Assembly (NCBI RefSeq): GCF_013403865.1
Contig: NZ_JABFDK010000003.1
Span: 248,001-312,000, forward strand
DNA: 64,000 nt
From: Winogradskyella costae
Lineage (GTDB): Bacteria; Bacteroidota; Bacteroidia; Flavobacteriales; Flavobacteriaceae
Direction of reading: 5' to 3'
Both the position numbers and the translations under genes were made by a program. The notes beneath the pieces were generated by a model, which was not told where the DNA came from, did no database searches, and saw only the letters and a program-made list of their open reading frames with translations. Positions within the stretch are counted from its first letter, which is position 1; each line of letters opens with the position of its first letter. Positions 26,794 to 38,600 of this stretch are shown in pieces.

Positions 26794-26827
26794 AAAAACC
26801 TTGACCTGAAAAGCGTCAAGGTTTTTT
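26794..26827 (+). terminator. Rho-independent terminator
   Basis: AAAAACCTTGAC (26794-26805), 9-nt loop, GTCAAGGTTTTTT (26815-26827); 12-bp stem with T-run. Confidence 0.85.
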
Positions 26828-26932
26828 GTTTTTATTTTTATTTCAATTATTGTTAAAATACCCGTTTAAAAGAGTTTAATTGTAGTCTAAATGATACATT
26901 TTAGTTAAAGACGTGTATTTTATCGATATTAT

Positions 26933-26963
26933 TTGTGTTTCATAGATAAAATGTATATGTTTG
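26933..26963 (+). promoter_or_regulatory. Bacteroidota-type promoter of the 27008 gene
   Basis: TTG (26933-26935), 20-nt spacer, TATGTTTG (26956-26963). It lies 44 nt before the ATG at 27008. Confidence 0.6.
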
Positions 26964-27007
26964 AACTTAATTGATTAAACGCCCTCTAATACAAAAATTT
27001 ACCTACT

Positions 27008-28333
27008 ATGAAAAAAATTACTTTTACTACACTTTTCTTTCTTTTAGTGTTTGGTAATTTATTTGCCCAACAAGAAAAAGGAATTACTGGCTATAATAAT
27101 TGGCTAGACACATGGACAGATTTTCAGCCTAATAAAGCCAACTACGAAGAGCCTACTCAGATATTATCTGGGAACATTTCTGAAAATACAACATTAACAA
27201 AAAGAAACACCTATTTATTATTGGGTGATGTTTTTGTTATTGATAGCACAACGCTAACTATAGAGCCAGGTACTGTTATACTCGGAGACTTTAAAACTAA
27301 AGGAACCTTAGTTATCGCAAACGGTTCAAAAATTATAGCTGAGGGTAAACCAACGGATCCAATTGTATTTACTTCAAACAAAACAGATAAAAAACCAGGA
27401 GACTGGGGAGGAATATTTATTCTGGGAGATGCGCCAATTAACACCTTTGGGAACGTAGCATCTCTTAATTATGGCTTCGATCCATCTTCGACCGAGAGTA
27501 TCAGTTATGGTGGTGACAATTCTGAGAGTAATTCAGGGAGCTTAAGTTATATTAGAATTGAATACGCAGGAAAAAAGACTAAAGAATTTGGGAATTTCAG
27601 TGCGCTTACACTTGCAGGTGTTGGATTAAAAACAGCAATAAGCAATGTTATGGTGAGTTACTGTGAAGGAAACTCTTTTAATATTTTTGGCGGTGAGGTC
27701 GATTTAACTAAGACCGTTTCTTTTAGATCAAATAAAAATGATTATAATTTTAACTACGGTACCCAATGCAATATTGAAAATGCTTTAGCAGTACGATCTC
27801 CTTATGTTTCAAGTGCAGATGGTTCGCGTTGCATGTATGTAAGTTCTTATGACTTAAAAGAGAAAGCCGATTCTTCTAGAAAAGAAACTTTTGTAAAAGC
27901 AGAAAACCTGACGTTAGTTAATATCAGTAATGATTTAAAATATGACATTAAAATAGGTTTGGTTCAAGAGGCTATTTTTATTGGTCCAGATGCCTCATTT
28001 AATATTCATAAAAGTGTAATTTCTGGATTTAAGCCTGCTGTAATTTTAGATGATAGAATTGAAATTAATAGTAAAAATTTAGACCGAATAAAATTTACTC
28101 GTTCTTACTTCAATAACTGTAAGGGAAATATTTTCAAAAAAGGATCAACAAATAACGATGATTTAGAAAGTTGGTATGGTAGTAGAGCTTTTGATAATGT
28201 TTATTCTAAAGGTCCAGATCATGAAACTTTTATCGATTCAGAAAACAGTAGAAATCCAGATTATAGATTAAGAATCAATAAAATCATAGCATCGAATGAT
28301 TTATTTGATGACGAAGAAGAAGATGATGAATAA
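27008..28333 (+). CDS. Exported beta-helix-like protein of unknown function
   Basis: 441 residues. Signal peptide (MKKITFTTLFFLLVFGNLFAQ). The body is rich in short strands: a segment TTLTIEPGTVILGDFKTKGTLVIANGSKI, then PGDWGGIFILGDAPIN, and LSYIRIEYAGKK. This is the pattern of the large Bacteroidota family of exported right-handed beta-helix proteins often found near T9SS substrates. No type A or B C-terminal sorting domain is visible; the C-terminus is an acidic tail (DDEEEDDE). No lipobox. It precedes the spr-like operon by 120 bp, so it may be functionally linked, but nothing in the sequence proves it. Confidence 0.7.
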   Translation: MKKITFTTLFFLLVFGNLFAQQEKGITGYNNWLDTWTDFQPNKANYEEPTQILSGNISENTTLTKRNTYLLLGDVFVIDSTTLTIEPGTVILGDFKTKGTLVIANGSKIIAEGKPTDPIVFTSNKTDKKPGDWGGIFILGDAPINTFGNVASLNYGFDPSSTESISYGGDNSESNSGSLSYIRIEYAGKKTKEFGNFSALTLAGVGLKTAISNVMVSYCEGNSFNIFGGEVDLTKTVSFRSNKNDYNFNYGTQCNIENALAVRSPYVSSADGSRCMYVSSYDLKEKADSSRKETFVKAENLTLVNISNDLKYDIKIGLVQEAIFIGPDASFNIHKSVISGFKPAVILDDRIEINSKNLDRIKFTRSYFNNCKGNIFKKGSTNNDDLESWYGSRAFDNVYSKGPDHETFIDSENSRNPDYRLRINKIIASNDLFDDEEEDDE

Positions 28334-28364
28334 GATTAATCAGAGATAACAACAAATTTTAATT

Positions 28365-28400
28365 CATAACATGTTTAAATTAAACATAAAACATGTTATG
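28365..28400. promoter_or_regulatory. Hairpin with nested alternative palindrome upstream of the spr-like operon
   Basis: CATAACATGTTT (28365-28376) and AAACATGTTATG (28389-28400) form a perfect 12-bp stem with a 12-nt loop. A second palindrome, ATGTTTAA-A-TTAAACAT (28371-28387), overlaps the left arm, so the two hairpins exclude each other. No T-run follows, so it is not a usual terminator. It lies 54 bp before the sprC-like start. Confidence 0.5.
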
Positions 28401-28453
28401 ACATTGATAAACCCCAAACAGCTTATAGATTAAAAAACTACAACTCCTAATCA

Positions 28454-29917
28454 ATGCTTAAACCTACTTCCCTAACCCAGTTTATATACGGTATTTGCCT
28501 ATGCCTTGTTATTGTGTCCCAACGAGCTAATTCGCAGATTATAATTGGTACGCCAAATTTAGGATTTACGCAAGCATGTGCTAGTGAGTCATTCAACACT
28601 TACAATACTACATTTATATTTTCTCCAGAATCTGCGTTAAACGCATCTAATCAATTTTCTATTGAAATGTCTGATGCTGATGGTGATTTTGCAAACGCAA
28701 CAATTATCTACACTACTGCAGCAGGGTCTGTAACCACTTCTCCAGCAACTTTGTCGTTTTCTCTTCCTGAAACAACGGCTGGCGAAAACTACCGTATTCG
28801 TATTAAAAGTAGTTCACCTGTAGCCACGAGTTCAAGATCTATTCCATTTGCTGCTTATTATAAAATTCAAGATTCTCCATTCACTATTAATAATTTAGTA
28901 TCTACTGGCGCTTATTGTGCAGGAGGTAGTTATTTATTATCTATAGATAATCCTGGTAATGAAACTAATGATTCTCCACTTCTTTATCCAAGCCTTACAT
29001 TTAAGTGGTATAAAGAAACTGGTCCAACAACATCTGCTTTTGTGGCTGATGGCCCAACCTTAGCTGTTACTACAGAGGGTACTTATTTTGTAAGGACTAA
29101 CTACGGTACGTGTACGTCAGATTCTTTTTCTAATCGAGTTACAATTAGTGAAGCGATATCTGGTGAAGCTAATGCTACTATTGTTTCAAGTTTAGGTAAT
29201 CCATATTGTCCTGGAGAAGGTTTCACCTCTTTAAGTACTATAAGTGGTATCTCGTACCAATGGTATAAGGATGGAAATATAATATTAGACGCAACAAATC
29301 AAATGTATCAGACTAATGAATCTGGTACGTTTTCGGTACAAGTAAATTTGGGAGACTGTTCTGCTTCTGGTTCAATTGATTTAATAAGTGAATTGTTTGA
29401 TAGTTCTATTAACGTCCCAGAATTTAATGAGATGTCAGATGAGGAATCATTAATAGTTACTGTAACAACTACAGCTATAAATCCAGAATTTACTTGGTAT
29501 TTAAATGGAAGTATCATAACAGGTGCAACGGATGCTTCTTTCGAAGCTACTGAATTTGGTGATTATGAAGTAAATATTACTCAAAACACAGGCTGTACCA
29601 CATCTATAGCGTATTTATTCTCAATAGAAGAAGCTTTAGATCTTTTTCCTGAAGTAGAAAATATTCCAAATCTTATCAGTCCTAATGGAGATAGTATTAA
29701 TGATACTTGGATTATACCAACTCAATATACAAGTGGTACAAATACAGAAGTAATTATTATGAGCAACCAAGGCAAAGTTGTATTACAAACTAAAGATTAC
29801 TTAAATAATTGGCCAGAAAACGATTTAAAATTAACGAGTATCAACCAAGTGTATTATTACATTATCACAACATCTGATGATAAAACAAAAAAAGGTTCAA
29901 TAACCGTAGTGAAATAA
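28454..29917 (+). CDS. sprC: SprC-like secreted protein with T9SS type B sorting domain
   Basis: 487 residues. Signal sequence (about 1-28, ending RANSQ), then an N-terminal strand-rich region and Ig-like segments with paired Cys (CPGEGFTSLSTISGISYQWYKD type), and a C-terminal type B sorting domain (ISPNGDSINDTWIIP ... VYYYIITTSDDKTKKGSITVVK). The gene is first of four on the same strand (1-nt gap to the next). Gene order type B substrate / PorP-like / giant SprB / SprF matches sprC-sprD-sprB-sprF of F. johnsoniae, in which SprC is needed for efficient SprB display. The symbol rests on this synteny and domain layout. Confidence 0.75.
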   Translation: MLKPTSLTQFIYGICLCLVIVSQRANSQIIIGTPNLGFTQACASESFNTYNTTFIFSPESALNASNQFSIEMSDADGDFANATIIYTTAAGSVTTSPATLSFSLPETTAGENYRIRIKSSSPVATSSRSIPFAAYYKIQDSPFTINNLVSTGAYCAGGSYLLSIDNPGNETNDSPLLYPSLTFKWYKETGPTTSAFVADGPTLAVTTEGTYFVRTNYGTCTSDSFSNRVTISEAISGEANATIVSSLGNPYCPGEGFTSLSTISGISYQWYKDGNIILDATNQMYQTNESGTFSVQVNLGDCSASGSIDLISELFDSSINVPEFNEMSDEESLIVTVTTTAINPEFTWYLNGSIITGATDASFEATEFGDYEVNITQNTGCTTSIAYLFSIEEALDLFPEVENIPNLISPNGDSINDTWIIPTQYTSGTNTEVIIMSNQGKVVLQTKDYLNNWPENDLKLTSINQVYYYIITTSDDKTKKGSITVVK

Positions 29918-29918
29918 T

Positions 29919-32534
29919 ATGAAAGCATATTTATTACTTCTTATATTTTGTTTCTGTTCTTTACAGACATTCTACGCTCAAGAAGATGACGGTGTGGTTT
30001 CGTTTGCTATACCAACACGAAATTCTTTAACCTTTAATCGCTATACTATAAACCCTACATTCAGTTTTGTAAGAGAGCAAACCAAATACATTAGTATCTA
30101 CAATAAAAGAGAATGGGTTCAATTTGAAAACGCACCACTCACCTATTTAGCAAGTTATTCTGGTCGTTTTGGAGAAAATATTGGAGCTGGCTTAGGATTG
30201 TTTCAACAAAATTATGGAGTACTAACCACCTTTGGTGGTATTTTGAATTTTGCATATAATGCACAATTAGGGTATGATAACAATCTAACATTTGGACTTA
30301 ATATCGGAGCTTATAAAAGTGGGGTTAATACGGCAAACGTCGTTACAAATTTTGATGATCCATCCTTACAAAACATACCAGAGAATTTTCTATTAACGGT
30401 TAATCCAGGAATTAATTATGGGACTGAGTTTTTAGATTTTGGTTTGTCAATCAATAATTTAGCCTTATATAATGTAAAAACTTCAGCGATTATTGAAGAT
30501 AATCCACAACAAAGTGTTCAAGCACATATCATGTATACTGGCTATATGGATAGCAGAGGCTTTTTCGATGAAAGTAAGTTTACAGGTTTATTACGATCAG
30601 ATTTTCAAAAAGAAGAAACTATTGTTTCTGCTGTTGCAATGGTAACCGTTCCTAAAGGTATTTGGGCACAAGCAGGTTATAATACACTTTATGGAGCTTC
30701 TGGTGGACTCGGTATTAATGTTACAACCCAAATAGCGATAGAATATAATTTTGAAACCGCATTTGGTGATTTAAGTAATTATGGTCCTTCTCATGAAATC
30801 ACATTAGCGTACCGATTTAAAAATAATAATTATTACGATTACAGTCGCGAGGACGAAGTGAGTAGTATTCTGTCTTCAGGTGGAAATAGGAAACGTCGTG
30901 TGGTTAAAAAGGCTAAACCAAGTGTAGCAAGTAATAAAACAACTATCGATACTAAAGCAAAAGCCGAAGCTGACGCGCAAACAAAATTAGTTGCAGAGAA
31001 AAAAGCGGCAGCAAAAATTGAAGCAGACAAACAAGCTGAAATTTTAGCTGAACAGAATGAAGCAGAAGCTGAAGCAAAGTTAATAGAAGAACAGAAAGCG
31101 AAAGAATTAGCTGAGGCACAAGCCGCAGCTGATAAAATAGAAGCAGATAAAAAGGCCGCAGAACGTGCTGAAACTAGAGCAATATTACTAGCAGAACAAA
31201 AAGCTAAAGATGAAGCTGATGCACAAGCTAAACTAATAGCAGAACAAAAAGCCAAAGACGAAGCTGAAGCACAAGCTAAACTATTAGCAGAACAAAAAGC
31301 CAAAGACGAAGCTGATGCACAAGCTAAATTATTAGCAGAACAAAAAGCTAAAGACGAAGCTGATGCAAAAGCTAAACTGTTAGCAGAACAAAAAGCTAAA
31401 GATGAAGCTGATGCACAAGCTAAACTATTAGCTGAACAAAAAGCTAAAGACGATGCTGATGCACAAGCTAAACTGTTAGCAGAACAAAAAGCTAAAGACG
31501 AAGCTGATGCACAAGCTAAACTATTAGCAGAACAAAAAGCTAAAGATGAAGCTGATGCACAAGCTAAACTATTGGCAGAACAAGAAGCTAAAGACGAAGC
31601 TGATGCACAAGCTAAACTATTGGCAGAACAAGAAGCTAAAGACGATGCTATTTCAAACCCAACTGATGCACTTGCTAAATCAATGCAAACTTTAGCTAAA
31701 TCGACTGAAGATTCGAAAACAATTCAAAATGAATTATTAAAGAAATTCGATGATATTATTGCCATAAAAGATCAGGATTTGAAGGATATGAAAGAAGAAA
31801 ATGATTTGAGTGATCAAGGTATAACTGTTCAGCCAAAACCATTTAAAAGTGTCACTGCAGAAAACAATGCGCTTAGAGCAATTAAGGCAGATTTAGACAA
31901 TGTAATTAAAACCCGTAGCGAAAAGATTGATGAATTAAATAAGCTTTATGATGAACGCGTTGCTAATGGTTCGTTTGCATTAGATGAAGTTACCATCTAT
32001 TACAAGAAAGAAATTAAAAGATTACAGTCTGAGCAGATAAAAGCGAAAGAGGCAAATGCACAATTAGAGATAAAATTAGAAGCAATAAAAGTAGCCACTG
32101 AAGTGGAAAAAAGAAGACGAATCAAACGTGCAGCCTTTAACAATGAAGATGATAGGTATAGCCAAGATAGAGCTATGTTGAAAACCATAAGAGAAACAAC
32201 AAAATTAGCTGAAACACCTTTAAAGGCTGAAGATTATGATTTTGGTGAAACCCAAGGTAATAATATCAAAATATTAAAAAACATCAATCATATTGAAAGC
32301 GGATATTACCTCATAATTGCAGTTCATAGTGATGCGAAAAGTAGAGATGAATTTTTAACGAAAGTAATAGCTTCAGGAAGAACTAACGTTGATTTCTTTC
32401 ATGACGTAAACACTAGTAAATATTATATATACTATGATAAAGTTAACGATATAGGAAGTGCCAATAGAGCCTTAGAGGCTAAAGGAGATAGACCATATAA
32501 TGGAAAAATGTCAATAGTAAAAATAGAAAATTAA
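29919..32534 (+). CDS. sprD: SprD-like PorP/SprF protein with coiled-coil repeat and SPOR-like C-terminus
   Basis: 871 residues. Signal peptide (ends FYAQ). Residues about 20-310 are a PorP/SprF-type beta-barrel region (RNSLTFNRYTINPTF, IGAGLGLFQQNYG, a closing YRFK strand). Residues about 345-430 begin an Ala/Glu/Lys helix that becomes nine 16-residue repeats (KDEADAQAKLLAEQKA type, residues 430-573; see 31206-31637). Then a helical region (about 585-780) and a C-terminal segment (SGYYLIIAVHSDAKSRDEF ... KYYIYYDK) resembling SPOR/peptidoglycan-binding folds. The gene starts 1 nt after sprC and precedes sprB by 70 nt. The position suggests an outer-membrane barrel tied to the cell wall that helps assemble the adhesin (inference). 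Confidence 0.75.
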   Translation: MKAYLLLLIFCFCSLQTFYAQEDDGVVSFAIPTRNSLTFNRYTINPTFSFVREQTKYISIYNKREWVQFENAPLTYLASYSGRFGENIGAGLGLFQQNYGVLTTFGGILNFAYNAQLGYDNNLTFGLNIGAYKSGVNTANVVTNFDDPSLQNIPENFLLTVNPGINYGTEFLDFGLSINNLALYNVKTSAIIEDNPQQSVQAHIMYTGYMDSRGFFDESKFTGLLRSDFQKEETIVSAVAMVTVPKGIWAQAGYNTLYGASGGLGINVTTQIAIEYNFETAFGDLSNYGPSHEITLAYRFKNNNYYDYSREDEVSSILSSGGNRKRRVVKKAKPSVASNKTTIDTKAKAEADAQTKLVAEKKAAAKIEADKQAEILAEQNEAEAEAKLIEEQKAKELAEAQAAADKIEADKKAAERAETRAILLAEQKAKDEADAQAKLIAEQKAKDEAEAQAKLLAEQKAKDEADAQAKLLAEQKAKDEADAKAKLLAEQKAKDEADAQAKLLAEQKAKDDADAQAKLLAEQKAKDEADAQAKLLAEQKAKDEADAQAKLLAEQEAKDEADAQAKLLAEQEAKDDAISNPTDALAKSMQTLAKSTEDSKTIQNELLKKFDDIIAIKDQDLKDMKEENDLSDQGITVQPKPFKSVTAENNALRAIKADLDNVIKTRSEKIDELNKLYDERVANGSFALDEVTIYYKKEIKRLQSEQIKAKEANAQLEIKLEAIKVATEVEKRRRIKRAAFNNEDDRYSQDRAMLKTIRETTKLAETPLKAEDYDFGETQGNNIKILKNINHIESGYYLIIAVHSDAKSRDEFLTKVIASGRTNVDFFHDVNTSKYYIYYDKVNDIGSANRALEAKGDRPYNGKMSIVKIEN
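31206..31637 (+). repeat. Nine 48-bp tandem repeats encoding a 16-residue coiled-coil unit
   Basis: Nine in-frame 48-bp units (residues 430-573 of the 871-residue protein) encode KDEADAQAKLLAEQKA with few substitutions. A tenth partial unit (KDDA) starts at 31638. The near-identity at DNA level implies recent expansion and likely copy-number variation between strains. Confidence 0.9.
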
Positions 32535-32604
32535 TAATAGTTAAGCCAACCATCACTTACGTCTTTGCCCCAAGAAATAAAGTGATTAATTTAAAGAAGT
32601 CACC

Positions 32605-35600
32605 ATGAAAAAACCTACTTTTTCTAGAATAGTTGTAATTGTTTTGTTTCTCATTTTGGGACAGCAAATATCCGCACAAAATCTTGTGCCGTTTTCACCT
32701 CGGTACGACCAAGCCATCAAAGGAGACATCCTTTTAATAGGAAACAGTAATGTGGGATTACATGTTTCTAATCCTTACAATGGAAACTCTACTAATGACG
32801 GAGTAAACGCAGCGGTATATGTAGATATAGATGGAGATGCGAGTACATTTAACTCTAGTAGTGCCGATTTAGATGTGCCAAGTGATGATAGCTGTTATGT
32901 CATTGTTTATGCGGGATTATATTGGAGTGCGGTTGTTGATGGTGATGAACCAAAATCTGATATAAAATTTAAAGTCCCAGGAGGTTCTTATCAAGATATA
33001 ACAGGAACTGAAATTTACTATCAAAATGCTTCAAATAATAACAGATCTAACACCTATGCCTATTACCATGATGTTACGGACATGCTTACAGCTTTACCTG
33101 ACCCAGAAGGCACCTATTCTGTCGCTAATATTTCATCTCTAGTTGGTCCAAAACCAAATTCAGAAGGGTTATCTGCAGGGTGGTCTTTATTCGTGGTTTA
33201 TGAAGATCCACTTTTACCTAGTAAGTACATCACTTCTTTTGATGGGTTTACTAAAATTACTAGTTCTATAAATGAAACTTTCCCTGTTAGTGGTTTTACA
33301 ACTATACCAACAGGTCCTGTACGTGCTAAATTTGCATTTAGTACTATTGAAGGAGATAGAGGTTACACAGGAGATTATTTAAGACTTAATGGAACTACAA
33401 TTAGTGCGACTAATAATGCAGGTACTACTATTCGTCCGGGTAATAACTTTTTTAATAGTTCTGTTTCCGATATTAACCCTCTAACAAATACTTCTGAATT
33501 GTTTACCAATAGAACTCCAAATAGTTCGAACACTTTAGGGTTTGATGCCGGTATTATTAATATACCAAATCCAGGGAATTCATTAATTGCCAATAATGCG
33601 ACCTCAGCAAATATTAGTTTAGGAAGTAATTTAGATATCTATTATTATTATTTTAGTGCTTTTGCCATTGAGATTATAGCTCCAAATATAGTATTAACAA
33701 AAATAGTTGAAGACGACTTAGGAAATGATATTGGTGGTCAGCTTGTAGGTTTAGGATCCTCTTTAAACTATGTTATTGGGTTTCAGAATACAGGTAATGA
33801 TGACGCTACAAACTTTACAATTAGAGATATTCTACCTATAAATATTATCTATAATCACCCAACAGATTTGGTTCTACCGAGTGGTGTTACGGTACAAAGT
33901 TATGATGCAGCGACACGAGAACTTATTTTAGATATAGATAATTCACTTGTTCAAGAGAATGACCCTGTATATGAAATTAGAATAGAAGTACAAGTGGTTG
34001 ATGATTGTGGGCAATTAGAAGATGCTTGTTCTAATATTGTTAATAACCAAGCTTTTGCTACATATCAAGGGACAATAAATCCAGATTTTACGATTACGGA
34101 TGATCCAAGTTTGAGCAGTAATACGGGGTGTTTAATTTCACCTCAAGCGACAAACTTCTTAGCTGATCTTGACTGTACTTTTGAATACGATGAAATTCTT
34201 TGTGGAGATAGTGTAGAATTAACAGCAGCTAATGGTTATGATTCTTATGCATGGTCTACAAGTCCTACGGGAGTTCCTGTGATAGGAAATTCTCAATCGA
34301 TTACCGTTACTGAAACAGGTACATATTATTCTTATAATACTGCTGTGGCTCCATGTCAATCTATTGTGCAGCAATTTAATGTGCAACTTTTTGGTTCAAA
34401 CACAACAAATCCTGCAATTCCTTACGCGGATGAAGTTGTTACATGTCCTAACGATGGTAAATTATTACCTAATATATTTCTATGTGGCGCTGACGATATA
34501 AGATTTATTCAAACAAATGTATCCGATTCTACTTCAATTATTTGGGAAGTTCTAGATGAAACAAGTTGCGACGCGGTTTCAAATTCAGATTGTGCCAATG
34601 AAAGTCCTTCATGTACATGGAATGCCATACCTAGTGAATCTGGATTGTTAGTTGATACAGCAGGACAATACAGAATTACAATAAATTACCCTGGTGGATG
34701 TAATGTTCAGTTTTATTTTAATGTATATAAAAATGAGTTAAATCCAACGGTTAATTCAACCGATATTATATGTGAAACTAACGGAAGTATTACAGTTAAT
34801 AATGTGCCTTCTGGTTACGAATACAGTATAGATGGAACGAATTTCCAAAATAGCAATATCTTCTCAATTGATACGGCAGGAACATATACTATCTATGTAA
34901 GACAGTTAGATTTAACAACAAACCCTTGTGTGTTTACTGTTCCTAGTGTTCAAATTAGAGATAGAGAATTTACAGGTACTACGACTATTACCCAACCATT
35001 GTGTCATGGAGATAAAGGCAGTATACATTTATCTGCTAATGATGCTGATCCACAATACGTATTTACGCTTTCTCAAGGTGCGACCACAGTGAATACAGTT
35101 GGTCCTATTATAGATAATAATTACACCTTTCAAAATTTAAATCCAGGAACGTATACAGCAACTATTGAATCTGAAAATGGGTGTATTTTCACTGAAGATA
35201 TTACAATAACGGAACCACCTATATTAACAGCAACAATAGCTTTAACAAGTCCTTTAAATTGTTCTGATGGTGAGATTACAGTTTATCCTGTAGGCGGAAC
35301 GCCTCCTTATTATTACTTTGTAAATGGAGCCACAGATTTTCAGCCTACACCGCAAATTACAGTGAGCACAACCGGAGTTTATAATGTTGTTGTCACAGAT
35401 TCTAATAACTGTAGTACAGATGTTACTATAAATGTTGATGCTATTACTGGTCCAGATTTTACTGTAAACACAACTGATATTGCGTGTGCGGGTTCTGATG
35501 GGACAGGAATTTTAACAGTTGATGTTACCAATCCTAATGGTAGTAGTATTGCTTATAGTATTGACGGTGGAGCTACATTCGTTAGTTCAAACGTGTTTAC

Positions 35601-38600
35601 AGGCTTATCTATCGGAAATTATGAAGTTGTTGTAGAATACACCTCTGGCGCTGATGTTTGTGAATCAAGTCCACAAACTGTTTCAATTGATTCCGCACCA
35701 GCGATTATTGGCACTGTAGAATTGTCTGCTCCATATACGTGTCTTTCAACAGGAACAATAGCCGTAACAAATGTTACCGGCGGACAAGCACCTTACACTT
35801 ATAGTATTGATGGTGTAACATTTCAGAATAATGCTAATTTCAGTAATCTATCAGCAGGAACATATACGGTGATTGTAATGGATGTAACTGGTTGTGCTTC
35901 TGCACAAGATGAAATCACAGTTGAAGAATTAAATCCACCAACTGATTTAACGTTTAGTAATTCACCAGTGTCTTGTCCTTCTAATACAGCCACGATTTCA
36001 ATTACAGGATCAACTGGTGGCGTAGGCATATTAGAATATCAAATTACAGCACCTGCTTCTGCTGTAACTGCTTATCAAACATCTACTGATTTTTCAGGTT
36101 TAGAACCAGGAACATATACATTTCAAGTTACCGATGAAAATGATTGTGTTTATAGCGAATCATATACGATTGTTCCTACTCCATCACCAACTTTATCTGC
36201 TGTATTGACAAAAGACTTAGATTGTGCTGCATCACCAGATGCGATAATAACAGGAACGGTTACAGGTGCTGCACCTTACACATATGCAGTTTCTATAAAC
36301 GGAGGTGCTTATACCGATTTAGGTACAACCGGAACGCCATTTACTTATAGTGCCGCTACTGCCGGAACATATCAACTTCAAATTACAGATGCAAATGGTT
36401 GTTCGGCTGAATCCTCGGTATTTACTGTAACTCCTATATCCTTACCAGCTTTAAGTTTAGTTGTGCAATCACAAGAGATCTTATGTAATGGGAATACTAA
36501 TGGTGCTATTGATGTTACTATCGATACGACTGTAGGTACACCTCCATTTGTAATAAATGTAAGTGATAGCACAGGAACCGATTATGGTACACAAACATCT
36601 AGTTTACCAGCAGGAATATATACTGTTACTGTTACAGATTCAAAAATGTGTACAGCGACCGAGATCATAACCATTGACGAACCAGATGCGATAGTAGTAG
36701 ATTATGAAACTATTGATATAACATGTGGTTCTGGTGGAATATCTCAAGGGTCAGTGATTATAAACTCTGTAACAGGTGGAACACCTCCTTATAACTATTT
36801 TGTTACAGGTACCAATGGGTATTCTAATTCTGAATTTAATAATATCGGCTCAACATCTGTTAGTTTTGATGTGGTTGATTTTGGACTTTATCAAATTAAT
36901 GTTGTTGATACCAATGGTTGTTCTATTTTAGTTCAAGATGTATTAGTAGCATCGCCTCCAACTGATTTAGATATTGATATAGAAACTAACGTTGATTGTT
37001 CAACAGGCGGAGAAGCTGTAGTTAGTATCGGTTCAACCTTAACGAGTGCGGGACCATTTTTCTTTAGTATATACGAAGGTCCAGGTACGGTATACCCTGC
37101 AGGGACATGGCTAAGTGAAGATGCTCCTGGTAGCGAATCTGCTACATTTACAGACTTAATTCCTGGTGCGATATATACATTTATTGTATACGATGCCTCT
37201 ACACTTTGTAGTTATTATGAACCTTCAACAATTCCAATACCTACAAATTCTACATTAACAGCAACAGCGGTTAGTTCTAACAATATTACATGTACAGGAA
37301 GTGCCGATGGTAATGTTTCATTTACTGTAACTAGCACATACGGAAGTCCTGTTTCTATCACTTATGAAATTTTCAATACTTTAAGTTTATCATCTACAGG
37401 AATTAGTGATTCTGCTGCTTTACCTGCAAATGGATCATTAAATATATTAGATTATGGACCACTTCCATTTGGTAACTACTTTGTATCAATTCGTGAGACC
37501 TCAGGACCTAACGCTGGTTGTGGTATAATTACAGTGCCATTTAATATTACGGAATCTGCTTTTCTTTTAGAGTTAGATGCTTCAGTTGATCAAAATGCAA
37601 ACTGTGCCCCTAACTCTGGCGTTATTAGCGCAGTGGCTTCAAATGGAACACCTCCATATCAATATCAAATCACAACAACTCCTACTACCCCACTTCCTAC
37701 TGATGCATCTTGGAATAGTTCAAGTACATTTAATAGCGATGCCGGAAGTTATTATGTTCATGTTAAGGATGCCTATAATTGTATTGTTACAAGTCCTGTT
37801 TTAGTTATAGATACGGATCCTACTCCAGCTATTTCTGCAACTTTAAATAATCAATGTACTGTTGCGGAGGGTGCTTATGAAGTTGATGTAACATTAGATA
37901 CTGTTGGTACACCACCTTATAGTATTAGCATAAATGGTGGTGCTTTTCAAACACAAACATTACCATTTACTCTTTCAAATTTATACTCAGGTACCCATAC
38001 TATAGCGATAAATGACGTTAACGGTTGTGGTAACACTGTTTCAGTAGATATTGTTGCTCCAATAACAATAATACCAGAAGTAACAGCTTTGCCAACATGT
38101 AATGATGATGATGGTGAAATTACAATGACTACTATTGGTGGATCTGGATCTTATACTTATGGTATTTCACCTAGTCCTGCTTCAATTAGTTTTGCTGGAG
38201 ATGTATTTTCAGGTGTACCATCAGGAATGTATACTATTACCATTACCGACACAGTAACTTTATGTACCGAAGAAGTATCTATTTCAGTTGCCGAAGCTAT
38301 ACTTCCTACAGTAACATTAAGTCCAACTAACATTACTTGTTTCGGAGATAATTCGGGATCATTCGAAATTAATATTGCAAATTATACAGGAGCTTATACT
38401 TATGAAGTATTTGATAGCTTAGGAACATCATTAACAGGGACTATGACTGCAAACACCTCTATTAATCCTGAAATAGTTACAGGAATGAGCGCAGGAACAT
38501 TCTCAGTAGAGATTACTGAAACAGATATTCCACTCTGTTCTGCCACAGCGAATGTAACTATTGCATCTCCAACAAATGCGATTTCTCTAGATGTCTCAGA

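Noticed and set aside
30839..31303. 154-codon minus-strand frame rich in Ala, Ser and Cys (AFCSASSLA type repeats)
   Set aside because: It is the antisense shadow of the KDEADAQAKLLAEQKA repeats in the sprD-like gene. The Cys and Ser content comes from reading AGC/TGC on the reverse strand of a regular repeat.
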